Counted from the first letter of the stretch, positions 26,605 through 35,618 are shown. The stretch is DNA of 64,000 nucleotides from Flavobacteriaceae bacterium (GCA_947488595.1 CANKZI010000002.1:88667-152666), one strand, 5' to 3'. Made by a program: numbers and translations. Notes: generated by a model not told the origin, from the letters alone.

Positions 26605-27855
26605 ATGATAGTTTATATCAGATTATTAAAAGAAAGTTTTGGCTTTGCAATGAATGCCTTGCGCAACAACAAATTGCGAACGTTGCTTTCTCTTTTAGGC
26701 GTTACCATTGGAATATTTTCAATTATAGCTGTACTCGCTGCGGTTGATTCTTTGGATAGAAAAATTAAAAAAGATTTGAGCAGTTTGGACAAAAACACCA
26801 TTTATTTGTTCAAAGGCACTTTTGGCCCTTCTGAAATTCCGGCGTGGAAACGGGAACAATTTCCGCAAGTCAAATACGACGAATATACCTATCTCAAATC
26901 ATCTGTCAGCAATACAGCACAAATGGGCTTTCAGATTTTTACAAAACGTGAGATTATTAAATTCGAATCCAACTCGATTAGCGACATTAATATTGTTCCG
27001 GTTTCTCACGAGTTTATTGACATTCAAGGATTAGAGTTTTCTAAAGGTCGTTTTTATAATGAATCTGAAGCCAACTCGGGTACCAACGTCATTGTGCTTG
27101 GCGATGAGGTTGCGAATGCGCTGTTTGATGGCGCCGAGCCGATCGGAAAAAAAGTGCGTTTGTATGGGCAGCGTTTTACGGTGATTGGTGTTTTGAAGAA
27201 GCAAGGCGCTGGTGCTTTTGGCGACAGTAATGATACTTCGGCCTTTTTACCAGTCAATTTTATTCGAAGATTGTATGGAGACAACAACAAACTTTTGACC
27301 AACGTGATTTTAATCAAACCACAAAAAGGAGTTGATATGGAAGCGTATAAAGGCGAACTCACGCAAAAATTAAGAAATTACCGCGGTTTGAAAGCAGGCG
27401 AAATCGACAATTTTTTTATCAATGTACTTTCGGGATTTACTGATTTTTTAGACGGAATAATTGCGATGATGAATCTTGGCGGCTGGATTATTGCCGGATT
27501 TTCGTTACTTGTTGGTGGTTTTGGTATCGCCAATATCATGTTCGTCTCGGTTAAAGAGCGAACCAATTTAATTGGTATTCAAAAATCATTGGGTGCAAAA
27601 AACAAATTCATTTTGTTTCAATTTCTTTTTGAAGCTGTAATCCTTTGTCTTATTGGTGGTACCATCGGACTTTTATTGGTTTTTGCTATTACGATTGTAA
27701 TGACCAATGTTTTAGACTTTGAATTTGTATTGAGCTTTTTCAATGTAATATTAGGCACTACTTTGGCCGCATTTATCGGATTGATTGCTGGCATTTTACC
27801 CGCCATTTCGGCTTCGCGATTGGATCCAGTTGAAGCGATACGCAGCGGATTCTAA
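26605..27855 (+). CDS. ABC transporter permease, FtsX/MacB family
   Basis: The 416-residue inner-membrane protein starts with a cytoplasmic helix and a first transmembrane segment (RTLLSLLGVTIGIFSIIAVL, about 27-46). A MacB-type periplasmic domain follows (about 50-270), then three C-terminal helices forming the FtsX domain (about 285-410) with the VKERTNLIGIQKSLGAK motif. Proteins of this type work with a separate MacB-like ATPase in mechanotransmission or export of lipoproteins, peptides or drugs. No ATPase gene is adjacent, so the partner must be encoded elsewhere. It is divergent from purH. Confidence 0.88.
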   Translation: MIVYIRLLKESFGFAMNALRNNKLRTLLSLLGVTIGIFSIIAVLAAVDSLDRKIKKDLSSLDKNTIYLFKGTFGPSEIPAWKREQFPQVKYDEYTYLKSSVSNTAQMGFQIFTKREIIKFESNSISDINIVPVSHEFIDIQGLEFSKGRFYNESEANSGTNVIVLGDEVANALFDGAEPIGKKVRLYGQRFTVIGVLKKQGAGAFGDSNDTSAFLPVNFIRRLYGDNNKLLTNVILIKPQKGVDMEAYKGELTQKLRNYRGLKAGEIDNFFINVLSGFTDFLDGIIAMMNLGGWIIAGFSLLVGGFGIANIMFVSVKERTNLIGIQKSLGAKNKFILFQFLFEAVILCLIGGTIGLLLVFAITIVMTNVLDFEFVLSFFNVILGTTLAAFIGLIAGILPAISASRLDPVEAIRSGF

Positions 27856-27999
27856 ATGTTTGATTTTTTTTTCAAAATATTTGAATGAATTTTCATCAAT
27901 GATTTTGAGTTAATTCAGACAATTCAGATAAATTCTCTGCCGTTTATTTTTTATCAAAAACTGCTAGGAAAAGGTAATCTTTCCGCTTAATTTAGCTTT

Positions 28000-28782
28000 A
28001 TGAAATTTTTGATATCCTTTTTTATTTTGTTGACCACATCAGTTAATGCACAGAATCTAAAAGCGCAAGCCATCGGTTTTAATGCCATTCAAGCAGACGC
28101 TTTCGGCGGATATGATGCATTTGGTTACCAATACACGATTAAAAACCAAGTTTTTTTAAAGCAAAAAGACCAAAAAGGTATCGAATACAAAAATCTTGCT
28201 TTGGGTAAAATCAAAAAAGTAGATATACAAAATCCGCTGAAAATGCTTTTGTTTTATGAAGATTTCAACACCATAGTTACCCTTGACAATCAGTTGAACG
28301 AAACCCAGAAGATCAACTTTTCGGATCAAAACACACCGATTGTAGTAGCAGCAACTGCAATGGCTTCACAAAACCGTTTTTGGATTTACAACAGCCTCAC
28401 CCAGCAAATTGCTCTCTTTGATTATCTAAAGTACAATTACATTCCAATTACACAATCTTTACAAGGTAATATCAAATATTATGAAGCCGATTTCAATTAT
28501 TTTTATTGGATAGACGACAAAAATAATGGCTACCAATGCAATATTTTTGGTAATATAGTAAGTTTAGGAAAAATGCCTGATTTTGATAAAATACAGTTCC
28601 TATCCTCAAAATCGGTATTATTTTTAAAAGCCGAGGCGCTCTATTTTCAGGATTTTACAAATGAAGAAAAAATACCACTCGAAAATAGTCACAAAAGCAT
28701 CAAAAGTTTTTGTTACAAAGACCAAATTTTATCTATTTTTACAACAGAAGGAATTACGAACTATAAAATAATATTACCATAA
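28000..28782 (+). CDS. Exported protein of unknown function, possible beta-propeller
   Basis: The 260-residue protein has a signal peptide (residues 1-17, ending VNAQ). The mature part is rich in beta-strand patterns with repeated aromatic turns (FWIYNSLTQQIALFDY, YFYWIDDKNNGYQ), suggesting a small propeller-like fold. I do not recognise a named domain. Its stop codon overlaps the deoxynucleoside kinase start by 1 nt (TAATG), so the two are translationally coupled, a pairing I believe is conserved in flavobacteria. A functional link to nucleotide salvage is not evident from the sequence. Confidence 0.8.
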   Translation: MKFLISFFILLTTSVNAQNLKAQAIGFNAIQADAFGGYDAFGYQYTIKNQVFLKQKDQKGIEYKNLALGKIKKVDIQNPLKMLLFYEDFNTIVTLDNQLNETQKINFSDQNTPIVVAATAMASQNRFWIYNSLTQQIALFDYLKYNYIPITQSLQGNIKYYEADFNYFYWIDDKNNGYQCNIFGNIVSLGKMPDFDKIQFLSSKSVLFLKAEALYFQDFTNEEKIPLENSHKSIKSFCYKDQILSIFTTEGITNYKIILP

Positions 28783-29396
28783 TGCACATAGCGATAGCAG
28801 GAAACATAGGCGCAGGGAAAACAACATTGACGCGGTTATTGGCAAAACATTTTAAATGGGAACCGCATTTTGAAGACGTGGTTGACAATCCTTATTTGGA
28901 TGATTTTTACCACCAAATGGAACGTTGGTCATTCAATCTACAGATTTATTTCCTCAACAGCCGTTTCCGTCAGGTGCTTCAAATTCGAGAAAGCGGTAAA
29001 AAAATCATTCAGGACCGAACCATTTATGAAGATGCCCATATTTTCGCGCCCAACCTTCATGCCATGGGATTGATGACCAATCGTGATTTTCAAAATTATT
29101 CTTCATTATTTGAGTTGATGGAAAGCCTTGTAGCGCCGCCTGATATGCTCATTTATTTGCGCAGCTCTATTCCGAATCTTGTGAAACAGATTCACAAACG
29201 CGGTCGTGAATATGAAAACTCAATTTCTATTGACTATTTGAGCCGTTTGAACGAACGCTATGAAGCGTGGATTCATGATTATACCAAAGGAAAATTATTG
29301 ATTATCGATGTTGATGTGATTGATTTTGTAAATAATCCCGAAGACTTAGGTATTATTTTAAATCGCATTGACGCTGAGTTGAACGGATTATTTTAG
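28782..29396 (+). CDS. Deoxynucleoside kinase
   Basis: The 204-residue cytosolic enzyme transfers phosphate from a nucleoside triphosphate to deoxynucleosides in DNA-precursor salvage. The P-loop GNIGAGKTT is at residues 7-15, and the catalytic DRTIYED motif is near residues 80-86. The lid-like RGREYENSISIDYL segment near 147-160 carries the arginines that contact phosphate. Length fits the dNK/dGK family. It overlaps the upstream gene by 1 nt. The substrate base cannot be told from the sequence alone. Confidence 0.93.
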   Translation: MHIAIAGNIGAGKTTLTRLLAKHFKWEPHFEDVVDNPYLDDFYHQMERWSFNLQIYFLNSRFRQVLQIRESGKKIIQDRTIYEDAHIFAPNLHAMGLMTNRDFQNYSSLFELMESLVAPPDMLIYLRSSIPNLVKQIHKRGREYENSISIDYLSRLNERYEAWIHDYTKGKLLIIDVDVIDFVNNPEDLGIILNRIDAELNGLF

Positions 29397-29579
29397 CGTT
29401 AATCCCAGCAATCTAAAAATCTAATAACAGCACTCTCTCCGCATTGCTATTTTTCTGTCCCGCGATTCCGATGGATATTAGCGTGAATAACATAACGAAT
29501 AGATTCAATTGTGTAACACTTAGTCTTTGGTGCAAAACTACCTTGCACCGTTGTAAAAATACTTTTGCAGCAAAAAAAA

Positions 29580-31196
29580 ATGACAATGAAACACATATTA
29601 CATTTTGCATTGATGGTAACCTTATCGTTAATGCCCAACTTTATTTTTTCGCAGGCACCTACGCTAGGAACAGCGGCTAATTTTGTTCTTTTTTCAACAG
29701 ATGGTGCGGTGACCAGCACTGGCATTTCTCAGCTAACGGGTAATATCGGGACCAATAATGGCCCCAGTACCGGTTTCGGAAATGTAAATGGAGTAATGCA
29801 CTCCAACGACCTTGTAACGGCACAATGTGCTGCCGATTTATTGATTGCCTACAACCAACTCGATTTTGCAATTCCAACTTTTTTTCCATCGCCTTTGTTG
29901 GGCAATGGAGCAGTATTTAATGAAGGCGTTTATTCGGTTTCTGGCGCTGCTATTTTAGATGGAGGATTAACTTTTAATGCACAAGGTGACGAAAATGCCG
30001 TTTTTATTGTTCAAATTGAAGGTGCTTTTTCTACCAATGCCAATTCACAAATTTTGTTGCTCAATGGGGCACAAGCTTGTAATATTTTTTGGAAGGTTGA
30101 AGGATTGGTTAGTATGGCTTCGGGAACGTTGATGAAAGGAACCATAATCGCCAATAATGCTGCAATCACAATGAGTACAAACAATGTGCTCGAAGGCAGA
30201 GCCCTTTCGACAACAGGAGCGATAACCGTTGATGGCGTTTTGTCTTTTACCCCGATCGGTTGCGGCAGTCCTGAACTTACCGGTCCAATTGCGCCAACGC
30301 TAGGAGAAACAGTTTGTTATGCGCTTTTTTCGGCCAACGGCACAGTCAGCAACGTAGGAATTACCTTTGTTACCGGCGATGTTGGAACCAATGGCGGTTT
30401 GGCCACAGGTTTTGATGCCGATAATGTAAACGGTACCATTCACGCAAATCCCGATACTTCTACTGCATTGGCTGCAAGTGATTTGTTTACTGTTAATACC
30501 TATTTGACTACTTTGTCTCATGATATCGAATTGTTGTATCCAGCTCAATTTGGTAATGAATTAGTACTTACGCCACATACCTATCTATTAAATGCGGCAA
30601 CTGTTTTGACCAATACGCTGTATCTGAATGCGCAAGATAATGAAGACGCTGTTTTTGTTATTAAAATTGCTGGTGCGCTGTCTACCAGTACTTTTTCCAA
30701 TGTGGTTTTAATCAACGGGGCACAATCTAAAAATGTATATTGGAAAGTTGATGGTGCAACAAGTATCAGTGATTACTCTAACTTTAAAGGAACATTGGTA
30801 GGACATAACGGCGCTGTTGATTTGGCCACAGGTGTGGTGCTTGATGGTCGTGCTTTTACTACTACAGGTGGTTTGAGTACAGCCGCCATCACTGCAGAGA
30901 TTACTGCCGGTTGCACTACTTTGGTTATCGATGAGAATATTGAAAATAACAATTCGCGTTTTGGTTTTTATCCAAATCCTTTTGATAACAGTTTGAATAT
31001 TACAATCAATAAGAACTTGTCAATCAACAATGCAAGTCTTATTATTTTTGATGTTTCGGGTCGCGAAGTATTACGTTCTGTATTTACTAATTCAGTTACC
31101 ACTTTTAATACATCGGCATTTGCTTCGGGCATGTATTTTTATAAAGTAATTGTAAATAATGAAATCCTACAAACCGGAAAATTAATAGCGAAGTAA
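29580..31196 (+). CDS. Secreted tandem DUF3494 (ice-binding family) protein with T9SS sorting domain
   Basis: The 538-residue protein has a signal peptide (about 1-26, ending IFSQ), two DUF3494 domains (about 27-224 and 238-440) and a C-terminal T9SS type A sorting domain (about 460-538) that starts FYPNPFDNS and ends QTGKLIAK. Each DUF3494 copy shows the family pattern: LFSTDGAVTSTGI or LFSANGTVSNVGI, a NIFWKVEG or NVYWKVDG strand, and a late GRA[LF][ST]TTG turn. Members fold as a beta-solenoid; some bind ice, and tandem versions are known in flavobacteria, but ice binding is not shown here. ATG 29580 is used (ATG 29586 is possible); an earlier in-frame TTG adds no leader. It ends in a strong terminator. 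Confidence 0.9.
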   Translation: MTMKHILHFALMVTLSLMPNFIFSQAPTLGTAANFVLFSTDGAVTSTGISQLTGNIGTNNGPSTGFGNVNGVMHSNDLVTAQCAADLLIAYNQLDFAIPTFFPSPLLGNGAVFNEGVYSVSGAAILDGGLTFNAQGDENAVFIVQIEGAFSTNANSQILLLNGAQACNIFWKVEGLVSMASGTLMKGTIIANNAAITMSTNNVLEGRALSTTGAITVDGVLSFTPIGCGSPELTGPIAPTLGETVCYALFSANGTVSNVGITFVTGDVGTNGGLATGFDADNVNGTIHANPDTSTALAASDLFTVNTYLTTLSHDIELLYPAQFGNELVLTPHTYLLNAATVLTNTLYLNAQDNEDAVFVIKIAGALSTSTFSNVVLINGAQSKNVYWKVDGATSISDYSNFKGTLVGHNGAVDLATGVVLDGRAFTTTGGLSTAAITAEITAGCTTLVIDENIENNNSRFGFYPNPFDNSLNITINKNLSINNASLIIFDVSGREVLRSVFTNSVTTFNTSAFASGMYFYKVIVNNEILQTGKLIAK

Positions 31197-31218
31197 TAGT
31201 ACTTCAGCAATAACAATT

Positions 31219-31256
31219 GCCCTCAAATAGGAACTACTAATTGAGGGCTTTTTTTT
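31219..31256 (+). terminator. Intrinsic terminator after the DUF3494 gene
   Basis: GCCCTCAA (31219-31226) pairs exactly with TTGAGGGC (31241-31248) around a 14-nt loop and is followed by eight T (31249-31256). It lies 23 nt after the stop codon. Confidence 0.85.
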
Positions 31257-31415
31257 GGCGGTAAATTCACTGATCATAACGATTTCTCCAATCTGTGTCC
31301 AAAAAAGCATTGCTTTTGATTATTAATAAATCCGTTGGCAACTAAAAAGCGATAAATTTTTAGAGACAAAACACCAGTTTACGTGGATTTTTTTTATTTT
31401 AGCTAAAATTAAAAG

Positions 31416-32093
31416 ATGCAAAATATTATTATCTCCGGCACTTCACGCGGAATTGGCTATGCTCTCGCTTTACAGTTTGCAAATGCGGGTCACAAAGTGT
31501 TGGCTTTGTCAAGAAAGAGCCACCCAAATTTACTACAAAATCAAAATATTACTTGTCTTACTGTCGATTTATCCGATGAAAATGATTTAAAAAAGGTAGC
31601 TGTTTTTTTGTCTAAAAACTGGAGTAAAGTGGATGCGATTGTGCACAATGCAGGAGCTTTGGTTTTGAAACCTTTTGCCCAAACAACACTTTCAGATTTT
31701 GAACAGGTATATAAAGTCAATGTTTTTGGCGTAGCTTTATTGACCCAAATTGTTTTACCCTATTTAGAAAAAGGAAGTCATGTAGTTACGATCAGTTCGA
31801 TGGGAGGCATCCAAGGAAGTGCAAAATTTGCTGGTCTTGCAGCTTATAGTTCAAGTAAAGGTGCGGTGATCACTTTGTCAGAATTGTTAGCCGAAGAGTA
31901 CAAAGAACGCGGGATATCGTTTAATGTTTTGGCACTTGGTTCAGTCAATACCGAGATGTTGCAAGCAGCATTTCCTGGTTATGAAGCACCGCTTTCGGCA
32001 ACACAAATGGCCAATTATATTTTTAATTTCACTTTGACAGGGCACCAATTTTATAACGGAAAAGTGTTGCAAGTTGCTTCTTCGACGCCTTAA
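31416..32093 (+). CDS. Short-chain dehydrogenase/reductase
   Basis: The 225-residue protein has the classical SDR features: the nucleotide-binding TSRGIG (residues 9-14), the HNAGAL segment near 76, the catalytic Ser in ISSMGG near 125 and the YxxxK motif YSSSK near 145-149. The short length and C-terminus match cytosolic one-domain SDRs. The substrate is not identifiable. The next gene, a SprT-like protein, starts 31 nt later on the same strand, so co-transcription is possible. Confidence 0.9.
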   Translation: MQNIIISGTSRGIGYALALQFANAGHKVLALSRKSHPNLLQNQNITCLTVDLSDENDLKKVAVFLSKNWSKVDAIVHNAGALVLKPFAQTTLSDFEQVYKVNVFGVALLTQIVLPYLEKGSHVVTISSMGGIQGSAKFAGLAAYSSSKGAVITLSELLAEEYKERGISFNVLALGSVNTEMLQAAFPGYEAPLSATQMANYIFNFTLTGHQFYNGKVLQVASSTP

Positions 32094-32124
32094 TTTAAAA
32101 AAAAGCGATTGACAACCTTAACGA

Positions 32125-32724
32125 ATGATTGAAACACTTTCTAAATACATTCCAGAACACGCTGTTGCACCTGTTTTTGAATTGATCAAAATAAACAATG
32201 TGCATCTAAAAATCGTCAATGAGCGGGTGACACGTCATGGCGATTACCGCAAAGGATTGGGAGGAAAACACGAAATTACCGTCAATGCGAGTCTCAATAA
32301 ATACCGCTTTTTAATAACATTGATTCATGAAATATCGCATTTGGTGGCTTTCGAAAAATTTGGTAGAAACATAAAACCGCATGGTAACGAGTGGAAATAC
32401 TCGTTTCAACGATTGATGATTCCTTTTATCCGTCCTGAGATTTTCCCCAATCAATTGTTGCCTTTGTTGGCAAGACATTTCAAAAATCCAACGGCAAGCA
32501 GCGATACAGATGCTACTTTGGCTTTGGCGCTGAAACAATTTGACCAACAAAATGACAGAGACTATATTTTTGAAATCCCTTATGGAAGCGTTTTTAGAAT
32601 CCACAACGGAAAGATCTTTAAGAAAATCGCATTGCGTGTCAAACGCTATGAATGTATAGAAATTAGTTCGGGACGCATTTATTTGTTCAATCCCAATGCC
32701 GAAGTAGAATTACTGCCAGGCTAA
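32125..32724 (+). CDS. SprT-like zinc metalloprotein
   Basis: The 199-residue protein carries the metallopeptidase motif HEISH near residues 68-72 and a downstream HGNEWKYSFQ segment providing the third ligand, as in SprT/Spartan-like domains. The C-terminal part (about 140-199) contains a YIFEIPYGSVFRI strand and a KRYECIEISSGRIYLF segment, resembling the beta-rich tail of bacterial SprT proteins but without a full zinc-ribbon Cys set. The bacterial role is uncharacterised. It follows the SDR gene by 31 nt. Confidence 0.88.
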   Translation: MIETLSKYIPEHAVAPVFELIKINNVHLKIVNERVTRHGDYRKGLGGKHEITVNASLNKYRFLITLIHEISHLVAFEKFGRNIKPHGNEWKYSFQRLMIPFIRPEIFPNQLLPLLARHFKNPTASSDTDATLALALKQFDQQNDRDYIFEIPYGSVFRIHNGKIFKKIALRVKRYECIEISSGRIYLFNPNAEVELLPG

Positions 32725-32746
32725 TTTTTAATTGGCATAACCTTCG

Positions 32747-32754
32747 TAACTTTG
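32747..32754 (+). promoter_or_regulatory. Candidate -7 element for manC
   Basis: TAACTTTG is an exact TAnnTTTG match about 38 nt before the manC ATG. The nearest TTG is only 12 nt upstream, so the -33 element is poor. Confidence 0.4.
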
Positions 32755-32791
32755 TAAAAATAAATTAAACAAAATTGTTTTTTGCTTTGCC

Positions 32792-33862
32792 ATGAATAAG
32801 AATAAAAATTATTATGCAATTATAATGGCTGGTGGCGTTGGTTCGCGATTTTGGCCAGTTAGTACCGCCGATTTTCCAAAACAGTTTCACGATATGTTGG
32901 GTTCGGGAAGTACTTTGATACAAAAAACATTCAGTCGATTGTCGCAATTGATTCCGATTGAAAATATATTAATTCTCACCAACGAAGCTTACAATCATTT
33001 GGTTTTAGAACAATTGCCGATGGTGCAACAAGCGCAGATTGTGTTAGAGCCTGCAATGCGCAACACGGCGCCATGCATTTTGTATGCGTCACTAAAAATT
33101 AAAAAAAGCAATCCCGACGCACTTATGGTTGTTGCCCCAAGCGACCATTGGATTGAAGACGAAAAGGCATTTTTGCAAAACCTGCAAACCTGTTTTGATT
33201 TTTGTGCCAATGGCGACGCATTAATGACATTGGGTATACAACCTACTTTCCCCAATACAGGTTTTGGTTACATCGAGTACGATCAAACAGATGATAATGC
33301 AATTAAAAAAGTTCGTCAATTTAGAGAAAAACCCGATTATGAAATCGCAAAATCTTTTTTAGCAAGTGGCAATTTTTTATGGAATGGCGGGATTTTTATA
33401 TGGAGTGTGCGTACTATTTTAAGCGCTTTTGAACAGATGCAACCACAAATGAATGCCTTATTTTTAAAAGGATTAGAAAGTTATAATACAACAAAAGAGC
33501 AGACTTTCATAAATGACAATTATGCTGCCGCCGAAAACATTTCGATAGATTATGCCATCATAGAGAAGTCCAAAAATGTTTATGTATTGCCAGCGACTTT
33601 TGATTGGAATGATTTGGGAACTTGGGGTTCGTTGCACGAAAAATTGCCGAAAGATGCTAATAACAATGCGATTGTAAATGCCACTGTAGTGCTAGAAAAC
33701 GCATCGAATAATATCATCCGAACCGATAGCCAAAAGCTAATTATTATTGATGGATTAAACGATTTTATTATTGTTGATAAAGCCGAAGTGTTGCTAATTT
33801 ATCCAAAAAGTAAAGAACAAGAAATTAAAGGTATTGTTAGTAATTTGACAGTTAAAATATAA
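32792..33862 (+). CDS. manC: Mannose-1-phosphate guanylyltransferase
   Basis: The 356-residue cytosolic enzyme makes GDP-mannose from mannose-1-phosphate and GTP for polysaccharide and glycan synthesis. The nucleotidyltransferase signature AIIMAGGVGSRFWPVS is near residues 9-24, followed by FPKQF. FREKPDYEIAKSFLASGNFLWNGGIF (about 178-203) is quoted here in two motifs: FREKPD and NFLWNGGIF. VLPATFDWNDLGTWGSL lies near 270. It lacks the C-terminal phosphomannose isomerase domain of the bifunctional form. It converges with mlaF with only 19 nt between stops. Confidence 0.93.
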   Translation: MNKNKNYYAIIMAGGVGSRFWPVSTADFPKQFHDMLGSGSTLIQKTFSRLSQLIPIENILILTNEAYNHLVLEQLPMVQQAQIVLEPAMRNTAPCILYASLKIKKSNPDALMVVAPSDHWIEDEKAFLQNLQTCFDFCANGDALMTLGIQPTFPNTGFGYIEYDQTDDNAIKKVRQFREKPDYEIAKSFLASGNFLWNGGIFIWSVRTILSAFEQMQPQMNALFLKGLESYNTTKEQTFINDNYAAAENISIDYAIIEKSKNVYVLPATFDWNDLGTWGSLHEKLPKDANNNAIVNATVVLENASNNIIRTDSQKLIIIDGLNDFIIVDKAEVLLIYPKSKEQEIKGIVSNLTVKI

Positions 33863-33881
33863 AATTTGATTTAAAAATCAA

Positions 33882-34643
33882 TTATCCTTTTAAATAGGCT
33901 TCTCGCACTTTTTTAAATAAGTTGGATGAATAAACAAAGTCAATGACGGCTTGATTATCGGTTTTAAAAATTTCTTCTTTGGTGCCTTGCCAAGCTTTCA
34001 CACCATTTTTTAGGAAGACGATATTTTCGCCAATTTCCATCACCGAATTCATATCGTGGGTATTGATTACAGTGGTAATGTTGTATTCTTCGGTAATTTC
34101 TTTGATAAGATTGTCAATTAAAATGGAAGTATTGGGGTCTAATCCCGAATTGGGTTCATCACAAAACAAATATTTTGGGTTGTTAACAATCGCACGAGCA
34201 ATGGCAACTCGTTTTTGCATTCCGCCCGAAATTTCAGACGGCAATTTGTGGTGCGCATCAACGAGATTCACTCTTTTTAATACAAAATCAACACGATCTT
34301 GTGTTTCTGAACGGTTATTTCTAGTAAACATTTTTAATGGAAAACCAACATTTTGTGCTACGGTCATACTGTCAAACAGCGCGCTTCCTTGAAAAACCAT
34401 TCCGATTTCAGTGCGTAATTCTCTTTTTTCATCAGGTGATAATTCAGAATATATTCGCCCATCAAATTCGATAGTGCCCACATCAGGCGTAAAAATACCT
34501 AATAATGATTTTAGTAAAACCGTTTTTCCAGAGCCACTTTGCCCAATAATCAAGTTGGTTTTTCCAGTTTCAAAAACAGTCGAAATGCCTTTTAAAACCT
34601 TGCTTTCGCCAAATGATTTTTCTATATTTTTCACTTCTATCAT
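33882..34643 (-). CDS. mlaF: ABC transporter ATPase, MlaF-like
   Basis: The 253-residue ATPase has Walker A GQSGSGKT (residues 34-41), the signature EISGGMQKRVAIARA and Walker B YLFCDEPNSGLD. The ISGGMQKR form is typical of MlaF-type ATPases. The start is fixed by the TAATG overlap with the permease stop at 34643; a 20-codon extension upstream would run through the permease reading frame. With MlaE it should energise phospholipid transport between the membranes. No MCE (MlaD-like) substrate-binding gene is adjacent in this window. Confidence 0.92.
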   Translation of the reverse strand: MIEVKNIEKSFGESKVLKGISTVFETGKTNLIIGQSGSGKTVLLKSLLGIFTPDVGTIEFDGRIYSELSPDEKRELRTEIGMVFQGSALFDSMTVAQNVGFPLKMFTRNNRSETQDRVDFVLKRVNLVDAHHKLPSEISGGMQKRVAIARAIVNNPKYLFCDEPNSGLDPNTSILIDNLIKEITEEYNITTVINTHDMNSVMEIGENIVFLKNGVKAWQGTKEEIFKTDNQAVIDFVYSSNLFKKVREAYLKG

Positions 34644-35389
34644 TAGGTCAAAAGCAATTGGGTTAGTATATAATTCGTCAAAATAATAGTAACCGAAGTC
34701 CATACAAAAGCAACGGTACTGGCTTTACCGACTTCGAGCGCGCCACCTTTCATATAATAGCCGTGGAACGAAGGAATCGTCGCTAAAAGTAAAGCAAAAA
34801 TAAAGGTTTTTATAAAAGCATAGATAATATGAAAAGGGATAAATTCCATTTGAAGGCCTTCGATAAAATCGGCACTACTACCAAAACCTCCATAAACACT
34901 TGCAATAAAACCTCCAAAAACGCCTAAAAACATAGCAATTCCGATTAGAAAAGGGTATAAAAAAAGCGCGACTAATTTTGGAAAAACAAGATAATTTACG
35001 GCGTTGACTCCCATGACTTCCAAAGCATCAATTTGTTCGGTAACACGCATGGTGCCTATACTTGAGGTTATAAAAGAACCCATTTTTCCCGCCATAATAA
35101 TCGAAATAAAAGTAGGTGCAAATTCTAAAACGATGGACTGGCGAGTGGCAAATCCGATAAGGTTTTTAGGAATCAGTGGATTGGTCAAATTTAATGCTGT
35201 CTGAATGGCAACAACACCACCAACGAAAAACGAAATGAAGGCTACAATTCCGAGAGAACCAATAATTAAATCATCGATTTCCTTAAAAATAAGCCCTTTC
35301 ATAACAGACCATTTGGTAGGTTTTCTGAAAATTTCTTTCCACATTAAAAAGTACCTGCCGATTTGCGATAAATAGCGTAGGAGCATCAT
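34643..35389 (-). CDS. mlaE: ABC transporter permease, MlaE family
   Basis: The 248-residue inner-membrane protein contains the MlaE hallmarks: an N-terminal amphipathic region, about five membrane segments, FFVGGVVAIQTALNL near residue 58 and the conserved RVTEQIDALEVMGVN loop near 115-129. It forms the membrane core of an Mla-type lipid transporter. Its stop overlaps the ATPase start by 1 nt. A TATTTTTG element lies 17 nt upstream of the ATG, and a GC-richer intergenic repeat lies beyond that. Confidence 0.93.
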   Translation of the reverse strand: MMLLRYLSQIGRYFLMWKEIFRKPTKWSVMKGLIFKEIDDLIIGSLGIVAFISFFVGGVVAIQTALNLTNPLIPKNLIGFATRQSIVLEFAPTFISIIMAGKMGSFITSSIGTMRVTEQIDALEVMGVNAVNYLVFPKLVALFLYPFLIGIAMFLGVFGGFIASVYGGFGSSADFIEGLQMEFIPFHIIYAFIKTFIFALLLATIPSFHGYYMKGGALEVGKASTVAFVWTSVTIILTNYILTQLLLT

Positions 35390-35405
35390 GGTTATAAAAT
35401 ATGCT

Positions 35406-35413
35406 CAAAAATA
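35406..35413 (-). promoter_or_regulatory. Candidate -7 element for mlaE-mlaF
   Basis: The minus strand reads TATTTTTG, an exact TAnnTTTG match about 17 nt before the mlaE ATG. No TTG is present at the usual upstream distance. Low confidence. Confidence 0.33.
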
Positions 35414-35465
35414 GTTATTAGTTGTGAGTTATGAGTAATGTGCGGTTTGTTTTTATCACAATTTT

Positions 35466-35612
35466 ATTTGGGCGTGCCACCACTATTTGCAAATGTTGTT
35501 CGTGCCTCACTACATTTGCTGCATCGGCTGTCGGACTATCCGTTACAAGTCCTCGCCCAATTTCGTTGACACTGTATTGTGCTTCGGGCTTTTCACTGCT
35601 ATTCCTCACGCT
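35466..35612 (-). repeat. GC-rich flavobacterial intergenic repeat element
   Basis: This 147-bp stretch is clearly GC-richer than the flanking intergenic DNA. On the minus strand it opens with CGTGAGGAATAGCAGTGAAA and contains AACGGATAGTCCGACAGCC, ending GTGGCACGCCC. From memory, this order of blocks (GTGAGG...AGCAGTG...GGATAG.CCGAC...GGCACGCCC) is a dispersed intergenic element in many Flavobacterium genomes. Open frames on both strands through it (e.g. 35418-35609) lack protein-like character. It separates mlaE from the GT2 gene. Function is unknown. Confidence 0.55.
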
Positions 35613-35618
35613 AAATTT

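Noticed and set aside
29560..29567. TACTTTTG before the DUF3494 gene as its promoter
   Set aside because: It is an exact -7 match but leaves almost no leader before the ATG at 29580, and no TTG lies at the right distance.
34644..34703. Longer MlaF start at 34703
   Set aside because: It would be read through the permease C-terminus; the TAATG overlap and the family N-terminus MIEVKNIEKSF support 34643.
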